In this document: positions 13,262 through 27,839 of the stretch, one piece after another | Layout: every line of letters starts with the position of its first letter | Position numbering within the stretch: the first letter of the stretch is position 1 | Made by a program: the position numbers and the translations under genes | Notes under the pieces: generated by a model | Told to the model about the DNA's origin: nothing | The model's input: the letters and a program-made list of their open reading frames with translations, nothing else | Databases searched by the model: none | Origin: Dirofilaria immitis | Taxonomy: Eukaryota > Nematoda > Chromadorea > Rhabditida > Onchocercidae | DNA length: 64,000 bases | Assembly: GCA_024305405.1 (NCBI GenBank) | Contig: JAKNDB010000053.1 | Location: forward strand, 186,001-250,000 | Direction: 5' to 3'

Positions 13262-16200
13262 GTAGCTAACATATTTCGAAAGCATTTCTACTTATCGAAT
13301 GATAATATTTCAAATTTCCAAAGTTTACTTTTCATGAATTTTCAAAGATAGTTTAGGATGGTAATTTTAGAATTGCCATAAAAATTCATTTTTTTTTTTT
13401 TTGAAATTATTCTCTTATTCATACTGTAATATTAATAATGTCTCCAATCTGATCTTTTTATTCAATTTATTTTTTATGATTAATTATGAGGAAATTTCTT
13501 TTCTAACATTTACTAAAAATAAATTAAAATTCTAAACTATTTTTATAAATCCGAAATTAGAAATTGAAGGAAAAAAATTTTAAATTAAATTCCTTGCTGC
13601 ATAACTATTCATCTAATTAGTTTACCCTTTATTTTCTTCTTTATTATACCTTCACAATATTTCATCTTTATTAACTTATCTGTTGTTTTATCACAAAAAA
13701 AACGGAAAATTTATTTCTGCTATTTTCTAAAAATATAAGTTTTAAATTTTTCTAAAAACGAAGAAACAAAAAAGATCTTCCAAAAATTTGCTAATTATCA
13801 AAAATTTTTTATCAAATATAAATTAATCAAAATTTTAATAAAAATATGAATATATACTTCTATAATAATTTATACTTTAAAAAAAAACGAAATTAATATT
13901 TCATTGAGATTAAAAATTCAACTTCAAGTCAAATAATTTTTATACGTTTTTGTGGAAAAATTATAATATAAAAATCTTTTTCTTATTTTTCCTTGTATTT
14001 TTTCTAAAATATTTTACGTCATTTTTCATTCATTCAACCATTTCTCTAAACATTTTTTACCTAAATTTTTACCTAATTTACGTCGTCGTAAAATGAAATA
14101 AAATATTTTAGAAAATACTTTTCAAAAATTGAAATTTAAAAAGTAGCGATTATTTTATGCAATTTGTTTTATTTGTGAATTATGAAATTTAGGATTTTAT
14201 AAATGAAATAATAATTGTTTCAATTTGTTGATTTTATTTTTGAAAAAATGAAATTTGTAATTGCTATTCCTATTAGCATTCTTAGTATTTCTGTAAATTT
14301 TATTATTGCTATTGTTATTTTTATTATTATTATCATAATTTTTATTATCTTTAGTAGTTTAATTAATATTATCAATATTTTAATAAAATTGTTTGTTTCC
14401 AGAAAGAAAAAGTACACCTAATTTATTCGGAATCAATCAATCAATATTAGTTTGATTAAATTGCAATAGTAGTTTAATTTTAAAAACATTAGTTAAAAAA
14501 ATAAGAGAAGTTAGGAATGAAACTTATATAATGGAATAAAAATGTTTGAACTATATGCGATTAAAGTATTGTTTAATTTCTACTATATATTAATTATTTG
14601 ATTAATCATCTATTAGAACTTAATAATCTTTAATTCAATTTATTAATAGAAATGTTTTCTCTTCCTCAATATATATAATAAAATAAAATTTTTTCCCAAA
14701 TATGCTAGTATCAGGAAAAATGAAAACGTATTCAAAATACAAAAATTCAGCCATGAAATTATATCGAACTTTTTTTTGAAAATTACATTATTATCGATTG
14801 GACAAATCATTTAATAAATGCTAAATGATCATAATGATCGATAATTGATCGAAATTTTCATCAATTGTTTCAAAAAAATAAAAATTTTAAATGAACAAAT
14901 ATTAATATATGTATATCTTCTTGTAGTTAAAGGATATCGTAGCTTTACGTTATTTCCTATAATCATTCATTCTTACCGTATTTATTCACATCGATACTGT
15001 ATATTTCATCACATGCGTAGTTTATGATTATAATTCGCATAAATGATTTAAATTATAATGCTTATGATATAAATGATAGTCATTTCTATTCATATAATTC
15101 GCTATTACTATCATAGATATTATCAAAATTACAAATTTTTATTACTTCTTGGCATTCACCTGTTGAATTTACCATATTCATCGCTGGTGCTGCTGAGAAT
15201 TCTTTTTTTTTGATATATTTTTATCAATGGGTGTTTGGATTTTGAACATTCCACAAGAAATGGATAATCATATGCGAAGGTAAAGTATCACTTTATTTAC
15301 AGTACTTCATTTGACTTATTATAGCATAAAAATTTAAATACCGTATATTCAAAGATATGTAACGTTTATACATGTAATGCAACTGTAAAACTTTTAATAT
15401 ACGATAGTAACAAGTTACAACGAAATGTTTATCCATTCATTATACAATATATTGATAAATTTTATAGGAAAGAGGGAGAGAGAAAGAGAGAGAAGGAGAG
15501 AGAGAGAAAAAGAGAGAGAATAATTTAATTAGATTGAAATTTTTGAAATTTTTTTATTTTTATCATTTAATTCAGACTAATTTTAAATTAATCAATAAAT
15601 TTTAAAATGATGATAATATTTTTTTTCATATTTTGGACAAATTTTTATTATTTTATAAATTATCAAAGATATGATAAAATATATGAAATAAAATCTAATT
15701 AAATCAATCATATTGAAGTAATAAATTTTAATCATAATATTTCTATTTGCTCAAATTTTATAAAACAACGAATTAATCATTTAATTATAATTTATTGATA
15801 TAAGTACCTTGTAATATAAATTTATTGTTTTAAAATGAAAACTATTATCCTGTTTTTTTTTTTTTTTATAAAAAAGGAAATCAAAAAGTATGGTAAATTT
15901 TAGGAGGAAAGAAAGTTTATTAAAAAAAGGGGAAAGCATCAAATTCTATTGGGAATTTTATGCTTTTAAAAAGTTTTTAATCTTAGTAATCTTTGTCTTA
16001 TTTTTTTGTTTTCAAAAGAAATATTCAAATTTAGCAAACTTATTTTTATTTTTAAATTTAGCTTTTATTGCTTTCATTTTAAAATAATAAACAATTTTCC
16101 ATTTTGATTTTTTATTTCTCTTTTTGAATTTTCTTCTTAATAATAATAGCTTTAAACTAAAAAATAATTACATATGCAAATTATATATTTTTGAAAAGAT

Positions 16201-18906
16201 ATATTGCAAGCTATATGTAAATTATTTTGATATTGATAGATAAATAGATAAGATATTTTGAAATAATGAAATAATAAATAAAGTTGTAATAAGTAAGAAA
16301 AATTACAATTCAGCATGAATTAATTTGTAACCAAATATGAAAGCAACAGTATCTTCATGATCAATTAGTAAATTAGATAATAATATCAAAAAAAAAAAAG
16401 AACTTGGTAATTTATTAAATGAATAATTTATCAACAATGATATTAACTATTACAAATTTTTATCATTGATAATAATTAATCATGACTTATTTATTATTGT
16501 TATTTTTTCGTAGGAGAAAACTTTAGTAAATTTGAAATTTAATTTAATTGTAAAATCTAATATGCATTGCGATAAGATAATAAAGTCCATTCATGATAAA
16601 TTAAGTTTATATCATTTAATATATATTATCAAATGTGATAAATATGTAATATAAAGGAATTAACAAATATTTATTTATTTACTGAAAAGTAATAAACTTA
16701 AAGATATTATAGTAGTACATATATAAGAAATAGAATAAACAAATAAATAAACAATTCTATTTATCGAAAAGTAATAACTTAAAGATGTGATAGTAGTTCA
16801 TATATAAGAAACAAAATAAACAAATAAATAAGCAATATATCTGTTCTAAATGATGATAAATTATCAATAGTGTTAAAAGACATAATTCAATGATATTATT
16901 TTATCACTTTATTGATCACAATTGTTCTTCTTACTATCTATTCTTCTTTTTTCCATTTTTTCTTTTCAACTAAGTTAATTAATTAAACTAAGATATCTGA
17001 ATTATAAAAAGTGTAATTGCTACTCTATAAGAAATATGATTTTTTGATAAATTATATTATTGGCTATTATTTTAGTAATAAACTTGAACATTATATTTAT
17101 CATTAAAATGATAACCACTTTTGTAATCAATTAATATTGAAGTAAATTTCTTTTAGCAAAATTCATCAGTCATTTTTTCTGCATAAATTTTAATCAAAAT
17201 TTGAACTTTTATCAGCTGATTTTATTTTGCCTTATCATTTACGTATTTTCCATTATGATTAAAATCGGATATTAACTTTCTACCATATCGTTACCTGTAT
17301 ATATCTTGTTTACCTTCTTTTAACTTATAAAATCTATTAAATGGATAATTCATTTTGTTTTGGTAAAATATAATTCTTTAAAAATTTTTCAAATATTTTT
17401 TCAGCAATATTTCCTCATTTGCTATGTAGTTCGAGAATTAGAAATTATAATTCGAGAATTGGAAACTTTTACAAAATTTTTTGATAATAAAAATATTCAA
17501 AGCTATTATTTCAAGCCAACCATTATACAAATTATTTCAAAATTTTTAGTTATATAAATTATTTTATGCTAAAATTTATTTGATTCAATTCTCATATATT
17601 TTATATTAAAATTTACATACGAAATATTTAATGTTTACATAAAGAAAAATTTAATAAGGATAATTTGATTTGAAGAAAAAACAAATTTAATTAAATTCTC
17701 TGATGAATGGTATTAATTTAATCTTATATTATTTATTAATAAAATCATTCTAAATAAATGTATCAAACGTATTTATTATAATTTTCCAAAATATTATTGT
17801 ATCAAAAAAATTTTTCAAACTCTGAAATATTTATTGAATGGCAAAATTCGAATATTTAATTACTTTTTAATCATTTCTATTTCGTAATATTTATACAAAA
17901 ATTTAAGTAAAAGTTTTTCATTTTTTTTTGTCTTTTAAATAACTAATTTACTCAATTTATTCATAGAAAAAGATATATGTAAATTATAAAATTTTTTAGA
18001 AAAAAAAAATTTTAAAAAGAAATAGAAATCTATAAGCTTTAATTTTAGATGAAAAATTAATTATTTAATTTCTTTTTCATTTATTATATTTTGTTGTATA
18101 TTAAAATAAGAAAATTTAGGAATGTAAAAATTTGACACATTCCTTTTACGAAATCGTTACTTAAAAATAATTGAATAAAATTTGAAATTGTTTTAATAGG
18201 AGCTTGTAGTGTAAACAAATGTGTAAATAATATTTAAAATTCAAATCTATTAATATTTGCTATCCATAAATAAATGATATATTTGCTATCCATAAATAAA
18301 TGATATACTGAATGATATAAATAGCAATAAGAAATTGAAAAAATAAACAACAACAACAAAAAGTATATGAAAATGATAAAGGAAAAAAATAGTATCAATA
18401 ATTTTTAATCGTTGTAAATATCGATTTTTTTTTTTTTAAAAGATAAATTGTTTATTCAAACTTTAAAATATTCACATTTCATTTAAGATAAGTCGAAAAG
18501 TTTAAAAGTTACTTTTAAAATTTATACAATTTTTTTAAATACTTAATTTGAATCATTTTGTTAGAGGGAAAATAAATTTTTGTTGAAATTTTTAAACATA
18601 ATTTTATGGCAATTTAAAAAGAAATTAATAAAATTTATTTTTTAAATTTTAAATAATAATAAAACGAAAATATTTCAAAATTTATTTATTTGCTTTTTCT
18701 TTTAAAATATTATAACGAAAAATTTTTTACAAAAAAGAAATTATTTTCAATTTTTTTATTTTCTTTTTTCTTCCTAAATAAATAATTGAAGTAAATCAAA
18801 TATATTAAATGAATAATTGAAATTATTAAATAAATAATCAATTATTAAATAAGTAATTAATTTCTAATTTTTTTCTTTTTTCATTTATATTATTATCATC
18901 ATTTTC
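13262..18906. other. AT-rich intergenic DNA, no supported gene
   Basis: Low-complexity A/T sequence with a (GA)n-rich purine tract at about 15470-15520. The open frames at 14215-14421 (both strands), 14845-15027, 15890-16087 and 17360-17557 are composed of Ile/Phe/Lys/Asn runs, have no recognisable domain or convincing splice context, and were not called. Confidence 0.55.
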
Positions 18907-18930
18907 AGCGAATCATACAAATTTATTCGC
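18907..18930 (+). promoter_or_regulatory. Candidate spliced-leader (or 5'UTR intron) acceptor
   Basis: The sequence TATCATCATTTTCAG ends at 18908, only 22 nt before the ATG at 18931. A 3' splice site this close to a start codon is what nematode spliced-leader trans-splicing produces. It could also be the end of a 5'UTR intron. The assignment is inferred from position and motif. Confidence 0.45.
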
Positions 18931-21900
18931 ATGGCGGATGATTTACATGATGTTGCACGTTACCTCAATGATATGCGGATATGTTTTATAGCGATGACAG
19001 TTATTGGATATATTGTATTGATATTGTATGGAATTATATTTTGTGTTAGGAGGAATCAAAGACAACGTGGTACTAATAATATTAATTCAAGGACAAGAGG
19101 ACGATGGGATTTTCAGGTAAAGGTAGCAATTTTTCATATTATCTAATTTCTAAGTCATATCAAAAACAAATGTTAATCTAATTTTTTTAATTTATATTAA
19201 GATGATAATTTTGATAAACATTTTTTATCAAGGTATTGATTTGATTATAAATGAATAGCGTTTATTATATTATATGATGATTATATGATTATACAATAAT
19301 CTTTTAAATTCCCACAATTATTAATGATAAGAGTGAATACAGTAATCTTTTATGGTTATCACACATCATTAATGATAAATAGTGATATATTCACTCATAA
19401 TAATTCTAAAGTATAATAAGTGTTGATTTTCAGCATATTTAATCAAATTATAAATTGATTTGGTTATAAAACAATGCTGCTTAATTATCGTATGGTAATT
19501 ATTCGGTAATATTATACAGTAACCATGTTTATAATCATTAATTATAAGCTATGATATATTTATGATAGCTTGCATTATTGCATGTTAAGAGTTTTTAAAT
19601 TTATATTTCATAATAAAATAAATTATTCTTCATAACTATATCTATTTATGTATATGTTAATAAAATTTTACCTAATATTCATTTGAAATAATGACTGCGA
19701 ATGAAGAATAATATTTTTCATGGGATAATTCTTGTTTTTCAAATTGATAAGAACTAGAAGGAGATAAGAGATAAGAATAGCTATGCATTGAAAGGAAAAT
19801 TTATAAGTGATAACAAAAATAAGTAGAATTATTATATCTCATCATTTATACACATATTCATGCATGATATAAAAACAAGTGATCATGAGCTATCATATTC
19901 ATAAAAAATAATGCATTATCAAATAAAACTGAGGAAAAGCATAAAAGATCAAAATACTAATACCGATATGCTGATATAACGATGTGCCGATAATATGATA
20001 AATGCAGGACATGCTATTATAATAATATGTTTATATCACGATATTGCATGATATATATTATCTTGTATTTGATATATTTGTTATCAACGCATTTGATCTC
20101 TCAGATATGCAATTATTACAAATGCATCAACATTTTAACATAACTGATATTGATAATATTTTTATTATACTTAAATTAAATAATCTTATTACAAATGCAT
20201 CAACATTTTAACATAACTGATATTGATAATATTTTTATTATACTTAAATTAAATAATCTTATTACAAATGCATCAACATTTTAACATAACTGATATTGAT
20301 AATATTTTTATTATACTTAAATTAAATAATCTTATTACAAATGCATCAACATTTTAACATAACTGATATTGATAATATTTTTATTATACTTAAATTAAAT
20401 AATCTTATTACAAATGCATCAACATTTTAACATAACTGATATTGATAATATTTTTATTATACTTAAATTAAATAATCTTATTACAAATGCATCAACATTT
20501 TAACATAACTGATATTGATAATATTTTTATTATACTTAAATTAAATAATCTTATTACAAATGCATCAACATTTTAACATAATGATATTGATAATATTTTT
20601 ATTATACTTAAATTAAATAATCTAATATTAAGTTTTTTAAAAAAATTGATTTTTATTTCTTTTTATATATTTGTTACTGATAATGCAAAATAATAATAAA
20701 TTTAATTAAAAAAATTTTGCATATATATTACTTATTAAAAGGGAAAATTTTATTATTTAATTCCAAATTTATTAATCAATTGGAAAAAATTAATAAACAA
20801 AAGAATGAAAAAAACTTAACTCTTTTTCGTAGGAAAAAACTAATTATTATCAAAAGTGATAGATAAATGTTAATATTCGATGATTTTTTTTGGATAATAA
20901 TTTTGCTAAGTGATTACTTTTGATTGAAATTTTAGGTAGAAAATAGAGATCAACAGCAACATAATCAAAATGATGATTTGGTATCTGTAAGAAGTGATGG
21001 ATTACAGGGTATTACATCAAATTTCAGTTTAGGTTCTTTCGTTTTTTTTTTTATTTTGTATTTTAAATTTAAGATTGATTATATAATTTATATTTTTTAT
21101 TAAATTAATTCATTGTTATCACTCTGATAGCTAATATGATATATGAAATTATCAATATCGTGTTTTTTTTTTTGCTTAAAATATAAAATTTTTAAATGTT
21201 TGCGAAGGCAAAAAATTCGCAATTTTTCAGGTCGCAATTATCATCGAAATCCTCCATCATTTATGCGTCATGGTATTGGTATGAATCATGCTCAACAAAC
21301 TACGAGGTAAGTACTATTTGTTTGAATTTAATTTAAATTTGTCAATTCTTGTCGAGAAAATTGTTGCGAAATTTCTTAATTAATTGATTATTTAAATAGG
21401 CAAAGTATATTGAAAAAGAAATAAAAACGAAATTTAAGTAGAATAGAATAAAATGTGATGTAATTTAATTTATCCATCTCATTCTTTTATTTTCCATCTG
21501 AAAATTTTATTTAAAAATTGAATTACATATTTTCAAAAATCTTTTACCCTCTTTTCCTTTCCTAATTTCAATATTCATCCATTTTCGTGAACAATAATAA
21601 AAAAAAAAATTCCAATATATTCTCAAATATTGTGATTATTTTGGAGGAGAAAAGAAAAATTATTCATTTAAAATCAAAAAATTTTCGCATTAAATTCCAA
21701 CGATAGTTTTTATTTTATTTTTTGCTAAAATTTTAACAAAGTAATGAAATAAACTTGGTGGTAATAATTTACAAAATTTATTTAAGTAAAATTAAAAATT
21801 TTGAAAAAAGAAAAAATTTTAAAAATAATAATAATTTGATTGATTGGTGATTGCGAAATATTCAAATTTAATAGAAATTAAATTTTAATCAAAAAAACTT

Positions 21901-22295
21901 AAACGAATTTGATGAATTTACAAAATTTCGATCATTCGATTCGAATAGTTATCAATTCCTCTTCGTTTAATAAATATCATTTAATATAAAAGTATTGAAG
22001 TTTCTTTTTTTATAGTCAAAAATTTTCTAAAATAATAAATTTCTCATAATAAATTTTAAGAAAAAAAATTGCATAAATTTCGATCGATTAAAGCCTTTTT
22101 TTTCGTTGAAAGTTTATAAAATTAATATTATTTTCTTATTTTCTTTTTTTTTTTTTTTTTAGGTTAATGGCTGATCAAGATAGTGGTATTGTAAAGCATC
22201 AAGTACCACATATAATAACCGATCCACCAAGTAGTGAAGAACATACGCCACCAGCAAAAGTACCTGAATTATTAAAAGGAGCTATAGAAATGTGA
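18931..22295 (+). CDS. Small single-pass membrane protein, 4 exons, 155 aa, function unknown
   Basis: Exons 18931-19116, 20936-21008, 21231-21306 and 22163-22295 join with consistent phases (186+73+76+133 nt) into 155 codons plus a TGA stop. The start (MADDLHDVAR) follows a close upstream acceptor. Residues about 17-38 form one hydrophobic segment (CFIAMTVIGYIVLILYGIIF) followed by basic RRNQRQR, so the orientation is probably N-out/C-in. There is no cleavable signal peptide. The rest is polar and probably disordered: QQQHNQND, a His/Asn-rich stretch, then a Pro/Glu-rich tail ending KGAIEM. The exon 2 donor is uncertain: 21009 (GTATTA) or 21033 (GTTCTT) both keep the frame, the latter adding 8 aa. 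I do not recognise the family. A nematode-specific small membrane protein is likely. Intron 1 carries a 73-bp tandem repeat. Confidence 0.8.
20118..20627. repeat. 73-bp tandem repeat, 7 near-identical copies, intronic
   Basis: Units start at 20118, 20191, 20264, 20337, 20410, 20483 and 20556, exactly 73 bp apart, beginning ACAAATGCATCAACA. The first six look identical. The seventh lacks one C (CATAATG instead of CATAACTG). This is a very young array inside intron 1 of the small membrane-protein gene, and copy number is likely to vary between individuals or assemblies. Confidence 0.95.
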
Positions 22296-25200
22296 TTTTA
22301 ATTATTTATATATATATATATCAAGATAATGGTATATATATATACATAGATATGAAATATATAGATAAATATATGTATTTTTATCTATATATGAAACAAT
22401 ATGTATATATATATATATATGCTATACTTTTTTTTTGTTTTTCACATTTATACTATTCTTATTTTATTCTTTCCTAAATTTCTTATCATTTTTCTATTTT
22501 AAAAAAAATATTTGATTCAATTTTACGATCTCTTCATTTCGCTTTTTTTTTCCTTCTTCGTTTTACTATCTATTTCTGTTAAAAATATTTTTAAATGAAA
22601 GAAAGAAAATTGTTCAGTAAATTGATAAAAAGATAAATAAATGCCCAATGAATTGATTGATTGATAAAACGATTGAATATTTTTCTGCTTAAAAAAATAA
22701 AAAAATTATCAGTTTCGATATATCAAATTAAGCATACATTTTTTGCAATAAATGATAACGAATGAGGAAATAATATAATTCTTTTTGTTTCAAAGAAATT
22801 TTTTTATCACTATTACTAAATGATAACGAAATTTTGATCTTTCATTTTTCTTTTTTTCGCAATTTCTTCAAATATCATTTGTTTTTCTAAGAAAAACAAA
22901 AAAAAAAAGAAGAAGAAGGAAGCAATTTGTATTATTTTAGCAATAAATGATAATATCGAAATTTTAGGTAAATTTTGATGATAATTTATTGAAATTAATC
23001 AATGTTTTTAGTAATTTATCGTTTGAGCAATAAAATTAATCAATGAATACGATGCGCTAATAAAATTTTTCACATTGAAAAAAATTATTAAATTATTAAG
23101 AAAATTCTTCCCAAAAAAAAAAAAAAAAATTGTTAAAGTATAATAATCAAATTAATTTTAATTTAAATCAAAAATCAATCTTTTCTTTTTCCAAATTAAC
23201 ATTATCATATAGAATTCACTCATTTGACAATAATTATAATATGAAAAAAAAATGAAAGAAGAATATATTAGTAATAGAATGAATAAATTTATGAATTATA
23301 TGTTGGGATCGAAATATTTTATTGAATTATTTTATATTTATTCCGCAATTTGTCAATGATAAGAAAAGATACAAATAGGACTTGTAAATTTTATTTTAGT
23401 GATAAGTAAACAGAAATTAATCATTATAATAACATTGATAATTGCTTGTTATATTAATTCAAATGATGTTCAATTTTTATTCTTTAAAATTTGCTATCAC
23501 TTTTTTTTTTTTAACACCTTTTATACCTTCTTCTGAGATTTTTTTCCTTTCTTATCTATTGATTGATTGAAAATATTTAAAAGTTATAGCAAAATTATTT
23601 TACCATATATTATCTCTTTTGATAACAATAAGAAAATTATGAGATATGAAAACGATAATAGATTGAATCATGGAAATTATCAGAAATAAATATATTAATT
23701 AATTAATTAATTAATTAAATATATTTTGAACGTATAAAATTGAGTAATCATTATTTAGTGAATGTATTATGTATTACGATAATGCATTTCATTTGATACG
23801 TATCATTTGTTTATTTAGCGGGTAAAATTTCAACTAAATGACAATTTGAGCAATTTGGTTTACGTAAACGTTTTAATATCGAGAATGTTAATAATATAGA
23901 TGGATAGAGATGTATTTTTAATTATTAACATGAACTTTTATTAAATCAGGTTGATACAAATTTTTTTTTAATTTTAACAATTTTTTTATTTTCCACCAAA
24001 TTTTGTTAAATCTTTTCATCTTTTCATATTATCAAATAGCTGATAAACTATTTGTGATTATTTGTTTAAAATTTTCGTTAAGAAATTTATCGTCAAACAA
24101 AAAAGGAATAATAATAATAATAATAGGCCCAGTGGACTTAACTATTTGTCGTTTACATATACGTGTCCAGTGCCTTAATATATGTATGTCTTCATAAATT
24201 AATAATGATGCTGTAATTCGTTATGGCTTTTATGATTATTGCAATTGCTGCATAAATATGAATATTATTATGATGATATCACTAAATACTGATAAGGAAT
24301 TAAAGTTTGTGCATAGATAAAATCGAATTTGTTTATTTGAATGAAATCATCGCTTAGCTCCGTCTCGAGATTTTTTAAAAGATAGCATTCATTTATCTGA
24401 AATGAATGAAAGAATGGATCATATCAAAAAATTTTGCTTAATTTACAATCATCTTGTATTAATATTTAAAAAATAATTGATTATAAAGCTTAATTAATTT
24501 TGAACTATTATATTAGCATGAAATTTTTGGTAAAAATTTGTTGTTATTACCTCAAGCAAAGATATGCCGTGATAATTATTTCCTCGAGAGTAATAATATA
24601 TTTGTTATTTCTTTCAATTTGAATCAATTTAAGTAAAAGTTTAAAATAATGGGAATAATTGTTATTTCAGCACAAAAAATGAGACTAACATAAAATATTG
24701 ATATAAATTTTTAAAAGTTGATAAAAAATTATGATTGAAAAAATAGCCTAAGATTATAAAAACTGCTAAAATTTATCATTTATCATTTGAAGTTAACATG
24801 AGACATTCAAAAATTTAGATAAACAAAATTGGTTAGATAGATTTAAGTGGTTTCTTTTAGAATGAAGCAAATGAAATAAAATATCATAAATCAACAGTTA
24901 TTTTATAGAAGTTAAAAATCAACGATAAATAACTGGAAGTAAGGTAATGGTAAAACTAGAGTTAATATAAATTTAAAATTAAAATGATAATATATTTGTC
25001 ATAGATCATTAAAGTTTGTTATCTGTTAGCATGTTAATTATATGAGCATAGTATGAATTATAGTAAAAACTTAATCAGAAATTAATTAAAACAATAATAA
25101 TTCACTTATTGGAAATGTTAAATTTATTTTCGAGCCTTAATAAGGGTGTAATCTAGTATATGTAATCTTGATAGTATCAATAATTAATACAATAATATCG

Positions 25201-25816
25201 AAATAATGAATTGGATAATAAATATGAAATAAAAATTGATTTAGAATGAAAATGAATACAAATTAAAATTGGTATCAATTAAGTTTAATATATTTCTACA
25301 AAATTTTTAGCGTTTTTCTTTTAAAATATTTAACATATTGAATTATTGATTTTTTTGATTATTTTGATTATAATTATTTAAAATGATTTATTTCGTTTTT
25401 AATGTCATCATTATTATTTAATTAAAATGTAATTAGCAATAAATTATCATCGTATATGCCATTTTCTTAAATCTAATTTTTTAGTTTAAAGTAAATTTAC
25501 GATCAATAATCAATAATCTTATTTTCAATTTAAATGATTGAAATATTTAAATTTTTCAGAACTAAAGATAATGTATATTAAAGACAATTAAAATATCATA
25601 TATTTAACCTTTACCCTTTAATCTTTAATGTCAAGTAATCTCTTTTCTTTAATTCTATCCCAAATTAATTAGCAAACAACAAAATCTGTATAATATTCGT
25701 TATTATACTATGACAAAAAAAAAGTACAAAACAAGACAAATAGTAATATGTAAATTAAAAACTAAACAAAATAAAAATACTACAATAAATATTGCCCATC
25801 ATCTTCTGCAATAATT
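22296..25816. other. 3'UTR and AT-rich intergenic DNA
   Basis: Begins with (TA)n-rich sequence at about 22305-22425, probably 3'UTR of the upstream gene. The remainder has no exon-like segment I can support. The open frames at 22292-22477 and 24003-24197 are low complexity or lack any family signature. Confidence 0.55.
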
Positions 25817-25997
25817 AGCAAAAATAAATTCTGTCGAGAAATCCTAAGCAAAAATAAATTCTGTCGAGAAATCCTTAGCAAAAATAAATTTTGTCGAGAA
25901 ATCCTAAGCAAAAATAAATTCTGTCGAGAAATCCTTAGCAAAAATAAATTCTGTCGAGAAATCCTTAGCAAAAAATAAATTTTGCCGAGAAATCCGA
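25817..25997. repeat. 30-bp tandem repeat, 6 copies
   Basis: Six copies of AGCAAAAATAAATTCTGTCG + AGAAATCCT(A/T), with C/T variation in the middle and one extra A in the last copy. The unit length is a multiple of three, so the minus strand is open through it (a repeated LRISRQNLFL peptide). I regard that frame (25780-26016) as a by-product of the repeat. Confidence 0.93.
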
Positions 25998-26039
25998 AGT
26001 ATGCTTTGATCATCAATATTCTGATCGATTAATTCAAAT

Positions 26040-26470
26040 CATTTTGTCTTCTGACGTATTGATTTATGTGTATAACATGCAGTACGTATCTTCCTCATAT
26101 TGTAACTCCGTCTCTACATCTGAATGTATAAGATGCTCATGTACATTTGTATGATTATGAATAAAGGAGCTAATCATATCTGTGCCTACCGTATACTTCT
26201 TGCATAAAATACATCCACCAACTTCATGCTTGTTGCGTATGTTTCTCGTATTGGGATTCCGTCTTTACATCTCATATGTAAGGCATTTGCACCTTTAGGA
26301 GACATCTATTAACATCACTATGTGTTCTCAGGTATTGGAAATTATCGATGAGCAATTTGATAGAACTGTTTAATTCCCTAAGTTTGAATGTTGCCCGAAT
26401 AAACGTTTCTAACAAATCGCTAAACAACAACTTCCACAACATCTTTTTCATGAATGAGAAAAAAATAATA
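26040..26470 (-). pseudogene. Degenerate gene relic, possibly C2H2 zinc-finger derived
   Basis: This stretch is more complex and less AT-rich than its surroundings and shows protein-like frames on the minus strand that shift between frames. One, about 26460-26275, reads MKKMLWKLLFSDLLETF and continues to RTHSDVNRCLLK. A second frame, about 26265-26060, includes VGGCILCKKYT, SFIHNHTNVHEH and SDVETELQYEEDTY, where C-x2-C followed by clustered His resembles a decayed zinc finger. A DNA segment of about 45 bp (GATGTAAAGACGGAATCCCA type) occurs twice in diverged form. There is no ATG-to-stop gene model. It may be a broken gene. The family assignment is weak. Confidence 0.3.
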
Positions 26471-26494
26471 ATTTTTAAAAAATTAATAATCAAT

Positions 26495-27839
26495 TTAAGG
26501 GGAAAAAAATTTTGATCATATTTGAAATTTGATCATTTAAAGGGGGAAAAAAATTGAGGTAAAATTTAATTTAGTACAATTTCAATTCATTCATTCATTT
26601 CGATGTGATTGTAAAATTGATGACGGATTTGATTGTTTTCAATATTTTTCTCTTTTTCTTTTTTGTTATTTCTTATTTGAACCTTTCTTTACATTCATAT
26701 CATTATCTGACCTGCTGTTATTATCATCATTATCATCATCATCATCATCATCATCATTATCGTTTCTATTTAGGATAAAATACTTGAAAGAAAGATAAAA
26801 AAAAAATGGAAAAATTTTTACTATTTCCTTTTTTTTTCTTTTTAACAAATTTTTATTGACATTTCTTGTCACGAACATTTGTTGACATTTTTCTTAAAGA
26901 AAGATAAACATTTTACGAAACTTTTATTTACAATCTGCTCTCGTAATTATTTCATTCAACTTATTTTCTGTAAATATCAACCTTTTTTTCTTGTATATAC
27001 AGGTATTATTCTCATCCGTTTTTTTTTACTTCCATTTATCGATTTTAAATGATAATTATAGAAGTTATATGTTAATAGAAATTTAACTATAATTCGTTGA
27101 AATTTTTCTTCTATCCAAATTGCAGCAATAAAATAATTTTGATCCTAATTTTAAATCTAGTTTTTCTTAATATAAATGTTAAAAAAAAAAAAACAAATTA
27201 TTTATTCAGTTGTTAATATATTGTAATAACAAAACAAAAAATCATATTTCATTTCAAACTATCTAATTAGCATAATATTCCAAAGAAAAATAAATATTGT
27301 CAAAGTTTAAAGTCATATCGATGAAATAATAAATAATATTTACATACTGTATTGATTTACATGAATTTAAAATGAGATTTCTTTTTGTAATATAAATTGG
27401 AAATAAAATATAAAAAAATGAATAATCGATTTATCTAATATTTGTATTGGGAAAAATAAGAAATATCAAAAGATATGTATGAAATAAAATGATCAAGATG
27501 ACAATCACTTTAAAAAAAAAAAAAGAAAAAAGAGATGATACAAATGAAATGAGATGGTAACAGACAATTATTGTTTACTTAATTTGACAATATTTGTTCG
27601 ATCATCATTTTGATGCGAAAATCTTTTTCCTATTAATCCATCCCTCATTCTTTTGTCATTATATATTTATTTTGATTCATCAGTTTGTCAATCTTTTTTT
27701 TTTTTTTTTGGATTTAACTAAGTTTAAATAGTAATGAAAATTTCATCATTTATATCTGAATGATTCAGATATTCTCAGTATAGATTTTTCAATGCGTATT
27801 ATATCTCGTAAATTTTCTATCTATCATTTTATCTCGACA
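26495..27839. other. AT-rich intergenic DNA with (ATC)n
   Basis: Contains a (TCA)n run at about 26727-26757 that gives an Asp-rich spurious frame on the minus strand, plus several poly-A/T tracts. No supported gene. Confidence 0.55.

Noticed and set aside
25780..26016. 78-codon minus frame with repeated LRISRQNLFL
   Set aside because: Repeat-derived; no start context or family, and most of its length is the 30-bp array.
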